Positions 11,591 to 25,400 are shown, counted from the first letter of the stretch. The stretch is 64,000 nt of DNA from Xiphias gladius (GCF_016859285.1 NC_053405.1:121001-185000), one strand, 5' to 3'. The notes: generated by a model from the letters alone, not told the origin. Numbers and translations are program-made.

Positions 11591-12519
11591 TCTAACTATA
11601 CGCTCGGCTCCAAGAGCTCCCGCTTTGGGTGTTACTGGGACTGGAGCCAACGGCTCGAACTGATACAGCTCAGTACCACCATGGTCCTCCACACACAATG
11701 TCCGCTTCAGGGGAATCCTGGAGTAGAGAGACCTCTACCTCCAAAGAGCCCTCTAGCATAGGTACATTGTGGTCAGTGAGCAACTCCTGCCTCACACATC
11801 CACACCCCCACCACACCTCAGTTAGCCTAGTTGATGTGTTTGAGGTGAAAAGGACTCAGTATATTCAGGCTTATTATCGGGGAAAAGGCAGAAGCCAGAC
11901 TCTCCTGAACCCTGCCACCTGCCATATCCCGGCATCATCCTAGCACTTCAACAGCTGCAGTGGCTCCACAACAGACCAGGAGTTTGAGTAGTATACAGTC
12001 CGGCTCTCTCCTCTGTGCTCGAGTGGTGGGGAATTGTTCGGTGAGACAGCGCTGATTATATTGAGCAGAATTTGATTTGAGATTTGAGTTGGCTTCAATG
12101 TTTTACTATCTGGAGTCACTTATGGAATAGTTCTGGCTCACTAGCACAAGCACAAATAACACTGGTAGTTTGATTGTTTATGATGAAGTGGATCTTGAAG
12201 TAACATGTGAAATGAAGTGAAATTTTATGTCTGAGAGACACCATTATACATATAATGATGCCTTTCACATTTAATGTGAGAGGCATCTCTAACCCTCTGG
12301 CTTGAATTCCCCAACTCAACCTGCAGCACCAATTTCACCTGTCTCCAAAATGTTGGTACACAGTAGAAAGTTTTGCACAGGTGCACACATTCTCCTGTCA
12401 AGTTTGTTTTTATAGATCACAACATTTGTGTGGGGAAGTGTTGTGTTGTGCGTTGAAGATTCACTGCAAAAGTTATAGAGTGTAACTTCGAGCTGGTTTT
12501 ATTATTGAGTTTGTTTTTG

Positions 12520-12866
12520 TGCTTTCCTGAACTCAGCTAATTCTCTGCTCTGCCTGGGCCAAAGATCCACTACGCCTGTTAACTGGAACACCAGCCCTGT
12601 CCAGGCTCATCCTCACCTGTTGTTACCTGTCTGGATTGCTTATCCCCTGTCTGCTCTCCCCTGCTTTGAGCCAGTCTGCCTGCTTTGCTCCTGTTCCCTG
12701 CTCAGCTGCCTGCTCCGCTCTGCCTTGACCTGCCCCTCTACCATATCCAACTGCAGATAACTCCAGCTGGGCAATATGACCATCTATGACACTAGTTATA
12801 ATAAAATACCTTCTAATCATTCATCGTCTCCTGGTCTATGTTTGCATTTAGGTCCTAAACTGCACT
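12520..12866 (+). mobile_element. LTR-like sequence, plus orientation
   Basis: The stretch has a CT-rich middle (GCCTGCTTTGCTCCTG), an AATAAA at about 12801 and ends with TGTTTGCATTTAGGTCCTAA. That end resembles those of fish Gypsy-type LTRs (GCATTTGGGTCC). It points opposite to the adjacent Gypsy pol relic, so it may be a separate solo LTR. No matching second LTR or TSD was found by eye. Confidence 0.35.
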
Positions 12867-12867
12867 G

Positions 12868-15705
12868 TTATACAGATGGTGTCTGTTGGACTGAGTGAAT
12901 CGACACCACTGTGCCAGGAGTCTTAGCATCTGTGACCCAGGCTTGCTGTCTTGACGTGGGCTGACTGAAATCCCTCACACAATGTCTTCTGTCTTTTAAC
13001 CACCTCCTCTTTTCATTGATGGTGACAACAGCTCTTTTGGGATGATCTGGTGTCAGCAGGGAGGGATGCTGGGGTATCAGTGTACGAAGTCTCTGTCCAA
13101 TAAGAATTTGAGCAGGACTGTAGGCGTTAGGCAATGGTGTAGTTCTATAGGCGAACAGAGCAAGGTAAGGATCTTGAGCTTTCTTTAGCAGTCGTTTCAC
13201 AGTCTAGAAGAGCCACTCTGCCTCGCCATTGCTCTGAGCAATCCTGGGGCTACTTGTGATGTGTTTGAACCCATAGGTTGCTGCAAAGTCCACAAACTGT
13301 TGGCAAGAGAACTGTGGACCATTATTACTGTAGAGCAGTTCTGGGATGCCATGCCGTAAGAAGATGGATATGGGATACACTATCTCCTCTTCTGATCTAT
13401 TTGGTGTTAGCTTTGCAATATCAACAAATCTAGAGTAGTAGTCCACTACTAGTAGGTAGTTGCTGTTGTTTGGGGTGAATAAGTTCACACCCACTTCCTG
13501 CCATGGTCTCTCCGGAAGTTCGCTAGGTAATAGTTGCTCCACCGGATTAGCACACTCTTTTATGCATGTTTTTGCAGTTTCTCATCAGTTAATTAAGTTG
13601 GCTACCCAGGCTAGGCCACCATACTGTTTCCCTGGCTGATGATTCTTGGACAGTATTGGGTATAGCTGTAGGAATGACTAGCCCCAAGCCTCTGAGAAGC
13701 AATCCATTTTGTAATGTGAATACAGCTCTCTCTGGCCTGTAGGCTTTCACTGGCCCAGTGATTTGGCTATGGCCCAGCCAATCTCTCTGGCAAAAGGAAA
13801 TGATGTCTGCAAAAATGCTCTCCTCTTTGAGATGTTCTCTCAGTTGTGTGAGGTATGTTGAACTGATGGGTAGGTTGGTTACCATCTCATCTAGATAGAC
13901 GTTAGATAAAGGCTTCATGGTAAACACTGTGATCTGTAAATTCGTGTTTTGACTAACAGGTGAACATTAGAGTGTCTTAAATTAACAGGGCTCTCCCTGG
14001 AGTGTTGTAGATTGGGTATATATATCTCATGAGTCTGAGTCAAAACCACTGGATTCTTAGACAAAGCTCAGTTAGTGCCTGGTGATCTAACAAACTAACA
14101 AGTGGGCTGTGGTCAGGCTTTAGGATGAAATGTCTTCGTATTAAAAAGTCTTTGCTCGGTCTTTGTCATGGAGCACATGCTACCATCTCCACTGCTCTCA
14201 CTCATGCTGTAGGAGGACCACACACAGTCTGTAAAATGTGTCCACGGAAAGTTTCAGCTCTTTTTTGGGGTCATAAAGTGTCAGCACTGGAGGTGATGTA
14301 AGATTGATTTTCAGCTTATCGAAAGCCTTTTGTTGTGTGTAGCTCCAAACCCACTGATTTTTCTTTGAGAGAAGGCCCAAAGTGGCTTATTTTTCTCTGC
14401 CAGGCTGGGAATGAATTTTCCCAGCTGATTAACCATTCAGAGTTAGCTGCTTAATTCACCTGTGTTAGATGGGTTTTTCATCTCTGTGACAGTCCTGATC
14501 TTATTTGGGTCTGGTTTTACTACATCCGTGGACAAGATATGACCAAGAAACTTGACTTCTCCCTTGCCTAGCTCACACTTCTCCATGTTCAGTGTGACAC
14601 CGGCTTCCTGGAGTTTGTGCAGAATGGTGTGAAGTCTGGCATCATGTCAGTGTCCCCAAATGAGAATGTCATTCATGTGACATACTACTCCCTGCATTCT
14701 GTCGAGCATCATGGACATTCTCCATTGAAAATGTTCAGGGACTGACGCTATGCCTATGGCAGTCTGTGGAAGTTGTACTGTCCAAAAGCAGTTATGAAGA
14801 TTGTATATTTTGCTGACTCAGGGGACAGGGGAGCTTGCCACAACCCTCTATTAGCATCAAGTTTGCTGAAGACCTGAGCACCACAAAGAGAGCCAAGTGT
14901 CTGCTCAGTTGATGGTAGGATGTATTCCTCTCTGCAGGATGCTTCATTGAGGCGAGTGAGGTCAACACAAATACCATTTTGTGCTGGTACAGGAACCACA
15001 GAACACAAGTCTGTTGACTTTTTAACCCTGGAGATGACACAGAGTCTCTCCATACGTTCAAGCTCAGCCTTCACTTTACCCAGTACAGGGATAAGAACCC
15101 CTCTTGGACTTGCAAGGATAAAAGGGGTGGCTCTTGGCTTAAGCTTGATGGAGTATTGCTGCTCCAACGTTCCTAAACACAGTTTTGGGTAGAACTCTGC
15201 CATCACAATTTTGTTGATGCTATCTGCCCTGGACACTCGGTTGAGCTTGACACTGGCTGATCTGCTTAGTAATGCTGTGTGTAAATCTTTTATTACAGAG
15301 ATTCTTGCAGATTATCTGCTGTCCCTTGCACAGTGTCTCTTTATTACATCCCTAAGACCAAAAGGGCCGTACCACCTAGGCCAAACTGTGGTCTGTCTGA
15401 GTTAGCCAAATGGGTCTGGTTCTCATCAATACTCTAATATATATGTGCTGATATGACGGTGCCATTGGCTCCTGTGTCTATCTTGAACCTGACTTTGTGG
15501 TTTCTAATAGTCAAATCTGCATACCATGGGTTTGTGCCTGCGTTAACTGTGCCTAGGGATAAAGGTGTTTCATTACAGACACCGTTAGTTTCTACTACAT
15601 GCACTGCTTTAGCTAATTTGCACACTTTACTGTATTGTCCTTTTTTTGCATGTGTGGCATGTCACCTCTTTGGCTGGGCGCTGCTGTTTTCTGTGACCTG
15701 ATGAT
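12868..15705 (-). mobile_element. Ty3/Gypsy retrotransposon pol relic
   Basis: A degenerate minus-strand pol in the order protease, RT, RNase H, integrase. Protease at 15434-15625 keeps the FKIDTGANGTVI active-site loop. RT at 14754-15236 has YILPSTEQTLG and VFSKLDANRGLWQ, the LDA-type motif A region. The YVDD motif is not visible in frame. An RNase H start at 14198-14380 reads WVWSYTQQKAFDKLK. Integrase pieces at 13204-13542 hold DYYSRFVDIAKL and NGPQFSCQQF, and a C-terminal segment at 12868-13200 holds FAYRTTPLPNAYSPAQILIG. A damaged zinc-knuckle-like CHTCKK segment precedes the protease with a shift at an A7 run. Stops and frameshifts separate every block, so it is inactive. Confidence 0.85.
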
Positions 15706-16189
15706 GTGTATTTTGTTTGATGTGAGGTCTTAGGTGGGGTTTGCTTTTGCTCTTTGTTCTTTATTGTCACTGTATCAGTGTAAGTTTTGGTTTCCCCCTT
15801 GAGGTCTGTTTGCTTTCTTTTTATCCCCTCCCACTGTCCTGCTGCATTGACTGCTTTCTCTAGAGTCCAACTTCATTCTCTCAGACAGACTAGTGTCTCT
15901 CAGTCCCACAACTAGATGGTCTCCAATCAACTCGTCATGCAGCACACCCTAACTGCAGTTTTCAGCTACGGCATACAATGCACTAATGAAGGAGCCTGCA
16001 TTCTCATTAGCTTGCTGCACGCTATGGTTAAATCTTTCCCTTTCATATAATACATTTTTTCTGGCCACAAAGTACCTCACAAAAGGTGTCTTTTACCACG
16101 AAGGACTGCTGTCTCCCATCAGACAAGGCCTGGCTAAATAGTATATTGTCTGCTGCACAATATATCAGGGAATGTTGGGTCCCTGTAAA

Positions 16190-16295
16190 TAATATTATAA
16201 AGAGTGCAGTCTAGACCTGCTCTATATGAAAAGTGCCCTGAGATAACTTCTGTTATGATTTAGTGCTTTATAAATAAAAATTGACTTGACTTGCT
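16190..16295 (+). repeat. Fish SINE/LINE 3' tail
   Basis: Contains GTGCCCTGAGATAACTTCTG followed by TTTATAAATAAAAATTGACT, a 3' tail widely repeated in fish genomes. Confidence 0.6.
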
Positions 16296-16638
16296 TCTTC
16301 TCCCATGTAGTAGGTTAATGTGTTCACTTGATTAGCTATGGAGCTAACTTGAAGATTGCTGACCAGTCGGAATCTTTCAAACCTCTTTATCCATCGTTCC
16401 CAGGTTTGGGGTTTTGCAAAGTCAAACTGTTCAGGGGGCTGAATGGGGAATGTGGCGCTCAGAGCTTGGTAGGCTGTTTGACTGGCATGAGAAGGTTTCA
16501 GTCTGTTTTTAACAACTTTTCAATTATTGTTCAACTCTCACTGAGGATGATTTAAAGGGTCACTCCTGGTATTTTCCTTCTAGGCACCTACTAAGATAAA
16601 ACACCCAAATCTACCACCCAACTATCAGAGGTCCAGGT

Positions 16639-16656
16639 GCACTGTGGGTAATGTAG
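16639..16656. promoter_or_regulatory. ZNF143/THAP11-like motif
   Basis: GCACTGTGGGTAATGTAG differs by one base from the motif at 6921-6938 in front of wdr18. It lies 300 bp upstream of the first recognised exon of the KIAA1614-like gene. Function is inferred from similarity only. Confidence 0.35.
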
Positions 16657-16939
16657 GCAGCAGGTTTTGAAATGAAGAAGAGTGTGTGAAATAAAAAAGA
16701 CCAAATACTGTACAGGAGGGAAATTATATAATTTTGGAATATTCCTTTAACTAAGGTGTCATCAGTGTGCCCGTCCCTCTCAAGTGTGTCTGCTCCTCTC
16801 AGATATGTCTGTCTGTCTCTCCTTACCTGCTCAGACAGACTCTTCCTGGAAGTTTTTTTACCCCTGACGTTCCGCTGACCTCCTGTCATCCGACTCTTCT
16901 GTCCACCTGGGGATAAGGTCCAAGAGCTCAGGGATTTAG

Positions 16940-17300
16940 GTGTTGGGTCTGGCGCTGCCCCCTGCTGGCGCTGCCTCCGGCAGCAGTGATGAAGACTCAC
17001 CTGTATCTGTCTGCGTCTCAGCAGGTGAGGCCGACTCACAGACCAACCTGGTCAGTCTGGTCAGCTTCAGCCTGGATTCATCCTCCACATGCTCGGCGCC
17101 AGAACCCCTGGAGCGCACCTTGACCTGCGTCGCACCTGGGGGAGACCATGTGAGCCTGAAGGAGGAGCAGAAGAGGAGCAACCCCCTGTCTCTGACTCAG
17201 AGGGTGCAGGTGAACCGCAGGATCCTCCAACACCTGCTGACCAACCAGAGGACACACCTGGATGACAGCCATTCAGAGAGCAGAGAGCACAATGGCACAG
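16940..17300 (+). CDS. KIAA1614-like exon a (5' border uncertain)
   Basis: Open from 16940, directly after a TTAG that could be an acceptor. A CAGCAG at 16982-16987 is an alternative acceptor. It encodes SSDEDSPVSV, then SFSLDSSSTCSAPEP and SLTQRVQVNRRILQHLL. Ends ACAG/GTAGAC, phase 1. Confidence 0.6.
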
Positions 17301-19269
17301 GTAGACTGCAGGTGTTTAGAAAAGTGGACGGGGCTTAAAGCAGAGGCACAGGTAGTTTGCAGGTGTTCAGGACAGGCAGAGGGACAGCTCTTACTCTCAA
17401 AATAAAATGTTTAATCTGAGTCAGGATTGGAGGAAAATTAGTTGTTGTTTTTTTTTTAACTGTCACTTTCAGCCAATGAAAAACCAGAATGAGAGGAACT
17501 GTCAGCGATCTTGTTGTTCTTTCAGGTTTTGTTGTGAATGATTCAGGGTCTGAGATTCTTCTGAGAGACGAAAACAACCAGAGGTAAAAAAAACAATAAC
17601 AAAAACACTGAAAGGACATGTATGACATTTCTGTTAAAATGATAAAAGCATCTCATTAATATGCATGGTAAAACAAAAAAAACAAACAACTTTTCACTTT
17701 AGTTGATTGAAGTTAAAGGCAAGTAGTTTATTTGACTACATTTTCCATGAACATTGAAGTTGGGCCTGTTTTCTATCATTGTTTAGTTTTAATTTGGAAA
17801 ATCATGTGACTGCAACACAAACGTAACAAACCACCACCATAAAACTGTCTCCGTATCAGATAAAACAACATTTTCTGGACAATTCTAACCACCACAAACA
17901 CAGTGCATGCTGGGAAATACAGTTAGGTCCATAAGTATTCAGACAGTGACACAATTTCGTAATTTTGCCTCTGTTCACCACAACAATGGATTCCAAACGA
18001 AGTCATCAAGATGTGATTGAATTGACTTTCAGCTTTAATTCAAGGGGTTTAACAAAACTATCACAGTAACTGTTTAGGAATTACAGCCATTTTTTTATCT
18101 TCAGAGGCTCAAAAGTAATTGGACAGTTGACTGAAAATCAGTTTCATGGCCAGGTGTGACCTGTTCCCTCAATATTTCATGACAACACATCCAAGTATTT
18201 GTGAAGAGTTTATTTGAACTTTTACAGTTAAATCAATATTTTTTTTGTCTCAGACATAATCATGTGGATTTTGATCATAGATATTTTTAAATGTATTCTT
18301 CTCATAAATGCTAAAATTGATTAAAGTTTTGAAATAAACAAAATGAAACTATTCAGCCTCATTAATAAACTTTCAGCAGGAAGGTGCAGGTTCACCTGAT
18401 CACACGTGTTAGTCTTTCTATACATGTAAGGATCCGCACTGATGCAATGCATTCCCAGGCCCTAACCCCTAATGTAAACCTGATTCTGACCTGAATTAAC
18501 CTTCGGTCAGGCAACAAAAGTCCTTTAAAGTACTGAGGACTGGCCAACATGTCCTCACAGTGCAGAAATGTCCTCACAGTGCAGTGACAGCCTCACTGTG
18601 ATGGTTTTGAGCTAAAGTTAGTCCACACAAACATAGAAAGACGTGTACATACATGCGCACACACGCGCACAAACTGCTACATCTGACAGAAACTGTTTAC
18701 GTACAGTCTGACTTATATAAACCATATACTGTTACAGTTACAGATGCAAAGCGTTATTTCACTGAGCAAACACCAGATGTGACACACGGACAGTATGTAC
18801 AGTACTAAATAAGTAAAAAAAAAACATAACCACAAATTAATTCATGTGCAGTATTCAGTACAGTAGTGGTAATAGTCAGCATACAGCGTAGCAGCATATC
18901 ACTTATTTCACAAGTTTTTGCAAACTAGAAATCAACTAGTTGAGTAGTCGTTTAATATTTCTGTAATATATTTTAACTGAGTAACATGGTTGAGCAGCAG
19001 TCATTTGTGACCTCTTCAAAACATATAACAGCTGCAGTTTCTAATGTTGGAGCTGTGTATACTGAAGATTCAGACAAACTACAGTGATCAGAGTCATGCT
19101 GCAGTAACACACACACACAGAACACACACACACACACACAGTGTGCTGATGTAAACAGTCTGTGGTCTCGTCAGGTTAATTAGTCCTGACGAGCTGCTCT
19201 GTTTAATCCTCCTTCCTCTGTCACACCGACCAATCAGAGCTGCAGATGTCATCCTCTCCCCTCCCCCAC

Positions 19270-19330
<61 letters not shown>

Positions 19331-19457
19331 TCAGTCTCTTTGTGTCAGCTCGGTTGCCGCGGCAGCAGCAGTGCGAGGACGGAGCTCGTATGAAGCGTCG
19401 CTGTGTTCCTCTGAGAGGAGACCACAACCTGCTGACCCCCGACACACACACACTGTG

Positions 19458-19494
<37 letters not shown>

Positions 19495-22400
19495 GACCAG
19501 CTGACTCGTAACAAAACAGTGACTTAAATGAAGTTACATTTATGTTTGACTGATTTATTGCAAGTGAAACATACCTGTGTCTGAATTATGTTTTTAATAA
19601 TCTAATCTGTAAAACATTAATAGCAACATATTTCATTAGTTTTTCGTGTCCCCACATTAAATCCTGTTGAAACAGTTTCTCTTGTTTAAACTCTGAGTTG
19701 CTGTCTTCAGGTTCAGAATGATGGAGGTCTTTATGGTTAAATATTATAAAGTCAGCACTGACTTGAAGCATGAGACAGGATGTGTTGAAGCAAAACCTCT
19801 ATCTTTCCTGAACCTGAACCAGAGAGTTTTAGTATCTGATTCCATCTCTGTTCCTGAACATCTGTTTCTTTTTTTCTCTGTTGTTGATCTGCAACAGCTG
19901 CAGTTTTTCTCTTTGAACTCAGCTGCATTGAGTTTGTTGCTGCTGTAAATATATTTTTCTGTGTTGTAACTTGTGTTGATGAGACCGAGCTGATGTTGTC
20001 CTCCGTCAGTCATCGTCACACTCCACCTGTTACAATCTGTCACATTTTTTAATGCTTCGTTACACTTTAAGTTCATGATGCTCTGTCACACTTTGTCACA
20101 CTCCCCCACACTTCATAAAAGTCTGTCACGCTCTATCATGTTGTAAAATAAATTCAGTTCTTCAGTTGTGTAAATGTCTTCTAACTGATGTAAAATGAAA
20201 ACAAGCCTGATTAAATTTGTTTAAAATAAAATCTAAAAAAAACTCAGGTAGCAGCAGTGAAGACCTAAGTGATAAAAACTGAAACTTTACTCGGCACCAG
20301 ATTTAAAATGTAAAGAGGTAACTGGAATGTACCTGCCCAGTTTTACCTGCAGTGGACCCACCAATAACATGCTCATGGCATGACAATGCTGGCCCCGGAC
20401 GTTTTAGTATTTTAAATAAATTAATCCTTCCATCACGGTAAACTGGTCAGGCCAGCTGTCCTGACTCTAACCCTGCTACCCTCTAACTGTGGTCTGTTCA
20501 CAGGTCGGGGGTCAGACTGCATCCTGTCATCCAGGTGAGGTTGGAGGGCGTGTCCTCTCATTCAGGACACCTGAGTGAATCGTCCAGCAGCGAATTGGCT
20601 GTGGGGTCAACAAGGCGACGCCCGGCAGTGTCTCCGACTCGTCGTCTGCGATTCGAGGATGAGACAGAGACAGAGGCGGAGTCTCGTTACCTGGAGAGAC
20701 AGTGGCAGAGGAGGCGGGCGGGACAACGGGGGACAGGTGTCCTGGTCTCCAAACCAGACCTGAACTTGTACATCAACAGCAGGGCAGAGGTGGGTCTGCA
20801 TGGGGCACAGTATGATGTTGACCGACAGCACAGAGGACAAACGCCAGCTGCGGGAGCAGGGGGGGTGTGGGTTGCAGGTCAGTGTGACTCCTGTGGGAAA
20901 ATTTTAGGTGGTGGAGTCAACCTGAACCTCTGTCTAAAACCACCTGTACCTGATGACAGGGGGCAGGGCCTGTTCCGGCCCCAACTCAACCTGCGGACTG
21001 AGCCAATCAGAGAGACCTACATTGGCTCTGTCACACCTGGTGAGATCAGATCCCCGCGAGGAGGGGGTGTCTCAGGGTGTGTCTCCAACATGCAGGTGAG
21101 GAGGAGTACCAATCAGGTGGAACTTAATGGAAACCAGGCCATGCCCACCACAGACCTGCCAATCAACCCCTACGCCCCTGACCCGCTGACCACACCCATC
21201 TTCAGATGCCCCTCCTCCTCATCTTCTCCATCACTGCTGATGTCACAGAGTGTCAGGCTCAGCAGCACAAAGGCAGGACAGGATCTGAACCAGGACCAGG
21301 AGGAGCAAGGGAGAGCTGCAGCAGCCAAGCCCCACAGAGAGCTCCGATCTGGGGCAGAGCTGAAGGAGAGAAGCCCCTGTGTGGAAGAGGGGGGATGTGT
21401 GGATTTCAGGATGACGAACTCTTCTTCCTCCTCAGAGAGGAGCTCAGACACAACAGGTCAGAATATTTACATATGCACACATCTACATCCAGTTTGACGT
21501 AAACTGTTTACATCCAAGGCCTGTACTATGAAGCAAGTTCAACATACCCAGGATATCTTTACATTATCTGGCTTCACTGAGCCTAACATTGGCTGTCGTT
21601 GATAACCTGTATCACAAAGCTGGTTATCAACTGGCTCCGTCAACTCTGGCTGGTTATGAGCACGTTTGTGTGAGAGAGGCGGAGATGTTAAATACAGCAA
21701 CATCATCAGAACCACGAATAAAGTAGTTAATATGATATAAGAGGAAAGGATGATACCTGCAGGTACATTCAGTTACGGCAACAGCCCAAAAAGTGATATT
21801 CAACAAGGTGAAATGTCAAGAATGTGATCACATAATGAGAATAGAAAAACACGAGGAATAGTTTCCAGTTAAAGTCAGGCTATGGTTATACTCTAAATAA
21901 TTACATAAATGAATAAGCTTCTTATTTTTTATTCTTTTCTCTGATGTTGAACAAACTACTATGAAAATGTGATGCAGCTTTAAAAAAAAAAAGAAAAGTA
22001 ACTAACGTCAAACTGTTTGTGCTGCCAAAGCAGAGAGGAGAGTAGTAGTTCATGTCTGGTGAGGTCAGTCTGACAGACATGTTCATTTATAATCATGGGA
22101 AATATTTAACAGTGTGTGGATTATTTTTCTAATAAAAGAGGGTTTAGTTTTTATTTCCATTTGTCATCTCAGATTTTCATGTTATTCTGAGCTGCAGTGA
22201 GAAAAATCATCAACACGGTCAGGCATCCTGACGGGAATCATAGAATCTTTGTGCAATTAAAATGAAGCTATACTAGATATCGTGTAGTTATTTCATGTGA
22301 TTATTCTCCCACCATTTGTTATAAGCTCCGTTTTAAAACCAGAGTGGACACATGGAAAGCCTCAAACAGCAAAACATTTCCACTGATCTGTAAAGATATC

Positions 22401-25400
22401 TACTGCTCTTTATTATGTGTCACTTTATTGCAAACTCTTTTGTCCACGTAGGGATCCTGCAGGAACGATGACTCTTGTTTTCCAGTGATCCGATTGGTCA
22501 GTAACTGGGCTGTTGACCGGTTTTGATCTGGTCCTCTGAAGTTAACCTGCTCCGGAGCAGGTTAGGCGCGTAGTACAAGTTACTTTGGCGATGTACTCCG
22601 GTACGAAGTGAACCACCATCGTAACCCTGAAAACCCAGGCTTAAACCTGAAGTTACTTTGCTAATCACAATTCCTGCTTCATAGTACAGGTGTCCAGTCT
22701 GACTTCTATAAACCATATACAGTTACAGATGCAAAACGTGTCACTTAGCGCCAGATGTAATACACAGTATGAAACACATACATGTGCAGAATTCAGTACA
22801 GCAGTACTATTAGTCAGTGTAGAGCGTAGCAGCGTATCACTCCGTTTTTTCCTTATGTACTTTAAATGAGGTCAACTGGATTTGCTTGAAGAGGCCTTTC
22901 TGAGGAGCAGGGAAACGTCTTCAAGGACCTCAAGCAAGTCCAGGTGCTTTCATATAACATTTAGAAATACCATGACCTAGATGACTGAAAATCTTCAGAT
23001 TTATCACTCTTTATTTCACAAGTTTTTGCAAAATAGAACAAATAGTTCAACTAGTTGAGTAGTCTTTTAATATTTCTGAAATATAATTTTAACTGAATAA
23101 CATGGTTGAGCAGCAGTCATGTGTGACTAAAAACATGTAGCAGCCGCAGTTTCTAATGTTGGAGCTGTGTCTACTGAAGATTCAGACAAACTACAGTGAT
23201 CAGAGTCATTCAGTCTCATTACATGTGTAAAACACTGTCGGACTTTTCACTGCTTCACCTGTGCAGGGATCCATCCTTATCTTTTACACACATCCAAACC
23301 AAACTAACTACAAAGCTCCAGAAAAGCGTTGCTGTTGTGACTCTTCGTAGCTTTCTGAGCTGTTCTCCTTCATCACACCTCATCAGAAATGTAACAATAA
23401 CATGTAATATTAAAAAAAATAAGTAAATAAGACAACAAATGCAGGAGATGATGGGTTCATATCAGTGTCATTGTGAAATTAGTAACAGCGCTATTGCAGT
23501 GCATCAGTATTGCTGTGATGCATCAGTATCATTGTTGCGTTACTATCACGACAGATTAAAAGGCTGTCAACAAAGAGAAGGTAACCGACTGCTCTGACTG
23601 AGCTGGTTAATGAAGATAAATGAGACAGCTGAGGATCGTTATAGCACCACGTCAGAATCAATGAAAATATAAATAACTGCTGTAAATCTGTTGATGTGAC
23701 TCAAATCATTTCATCCAGGTGTAGTTAGATCTGGACCTGGATTGACTGCTGTATTTTCTAGGTTAGAAAATGATCAAATTATTGATGATGCCACCTGCAA
23801 GTTAAATCACATTACATTGCATCACATCACACATACCTGTAAACACACTAATGTGTCATCTTCTGATTGGCTTACAGCTGAGAGCCGAGCCCCGCTCACC
23901 CTAGAGAGCAGCAGTGACGGACAGGTTAAACAGCCCACAAGAGCAGAGCTCCACAGTGCCGACACTTCACCTCCCGAACAGTGAGTGTGTACGACTCCCC
24001 CTGCTGGACGTCATGATTCAACACCTCACATGTAGATGTGTCGCCATGGAAATCACACTACAGTACCACTACACCTGTAATAAACTGTCAGAGGACCAAA
24101 AGGTCATCAACTACATCACATTCATTTGTCAGTGACTGAGGATGAGTTCATTCAAACCAAATCAGGTGATCAGAGCTGGATTTCATCCAGAACCAGTTTT
24201 ACTTTAAACAAAATAACTAAAAATCATATTCAAAGCTGCAGCACAGAGAAGCTCAGACATGTTTTAAGGAAACCAGACATCAGTCAGTGCCTGCAGGAGG
24301 TGTTCAGTGCTTTTAATCCTGCAGTAGAAGACAGTCAGAGACTCTGCTGTCCTGACTTCAGTCCAGTCCTCCACTGTGGATACAGAACAGAGGAGAGTCT
24401 GAGCCAGATGAGGGACCACAGGGTCCTTTGAGTCATGAGATGGCTAAACATCCAGAGGCAGAGGACACAGTGGTCGGGTCGGGGTGTAAGTTTTGACCAG
24501 GGACTGGAGGAAGGATGGATCAGTTCCCTTCTCCACCCTGTAGACCAGCAGAGTCTGAGCTGGATGAAGCAGCATCAGGAGCCAGTGTAGTGAACGGAGG
24601 ACAGGAGAGGACAACTTAGGAAGGTTGAAAACCAAGTGGGCAGCAGAATTCTGGATCAGCTGCAGAGGTCTGATGACAGACAGGAGGGAGGGAGGTGCAG
24701 TAGTCCAGGTGGGTGGGGACAAGCATCTGGATGAACAGCTGGTGAGGGAGAGGTTAAATCCTCCTGGTGTTGTGAAGGAGGAATTGACAGATCATCATCC
24801 AGAGACAGAGGAACCAGAGACAGTCCTGATTCCTCTGCATTTGAGGAACCTGATGGACATGACCTTGACGTTTTATTCGTCACCTCTCAATTTATACACT
24901 TTTCACACTATAAAATAACTTTGAAAACACAAATAAATACATTATAAACTCACCTGCTCTGTAGAGTCTAGGTGAGATAACCTGCAGCAGGTTAAACTGG
25001 TTTATTGATCCAGTTTTTGTTTTTTTTTAACTGGTCTGGATCTAGTTTCACACTGAATGAACTGATGAGTTTGGTTAGGTCAGGCTCCCGCTGTGGTGTG
25101 AGATTGATTTGGACACTAACAGTTAGCAAAGCAATTCCACCTCTAGGTCCCTTCATTACCTGTATTTGGGTTTTCACACAGATCATCCAGTAGTAACAGA
25201 AGTGTCCATGTCCAAATTTACATTTTTCTCATCCATGTCGGCTGAGAGATTGAGACTGCAAATTCATTCTTCACTTCTGAAGCGTCAGTTTGGTTAGAAA
25301 CATGATTCTGACACCTGAGCTCAGATTATTTGGTGATAAATAAAACTGATCTGATATCAGTGCTGTGTTTTTCTCAGATGTAAAATCTGTAAACCACCCT

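Larger units (their letters stand above)
9576..12519. other. Mostly featureless noncoding DNA with GT microsatellites
   Basis: Contains two GT runs (about 10528-10608), a short TAGATGTACTAG repeat near 10745-10775 and two palindromes listed separately. An open frame at 11408-11698 (minus) holds YQFEPLAPVPVTPKAGALG, which may be a transposon-linked protein fragment. I could not assign it. Confidence 0.4.
15706..16939. other. Gag-side Gypsy remnant and dispersed repeat tail
   Basis: The first few hundred bases probably continue the 5' (gag) side of the Gypsy relic but no conserved domain is readable. A fish repeat tail follows at 16190-16295, then unassigned DNA up to the first exon of the KIAA1614-like gene. 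Confidence 0.35.
21485..23210 (+). repeat. Dispersed repeat, copy 2, split by two insertions
   Basis: Matches 18600-19090 in three blocks: about 21485-21515, 22690-22845 and 23005-23210. The gaps are filled by element A and by a 160-bp insertion (22846-23005) flanked by TATCACT on both sides. Confidence 0.65.

Noticed and set aside
19221..19514. Minus-strand frame over the GT/CA repeats
   Set aside because: Dominated by Cys-Val and His-Thr repeats from microsatellites.
20535..21497. Single-exon gene of 320 residues
   Set aside because: It is an internal exon: it starts at GTG, acceptor and donor borders are clear, and the phase joins both neighbours.
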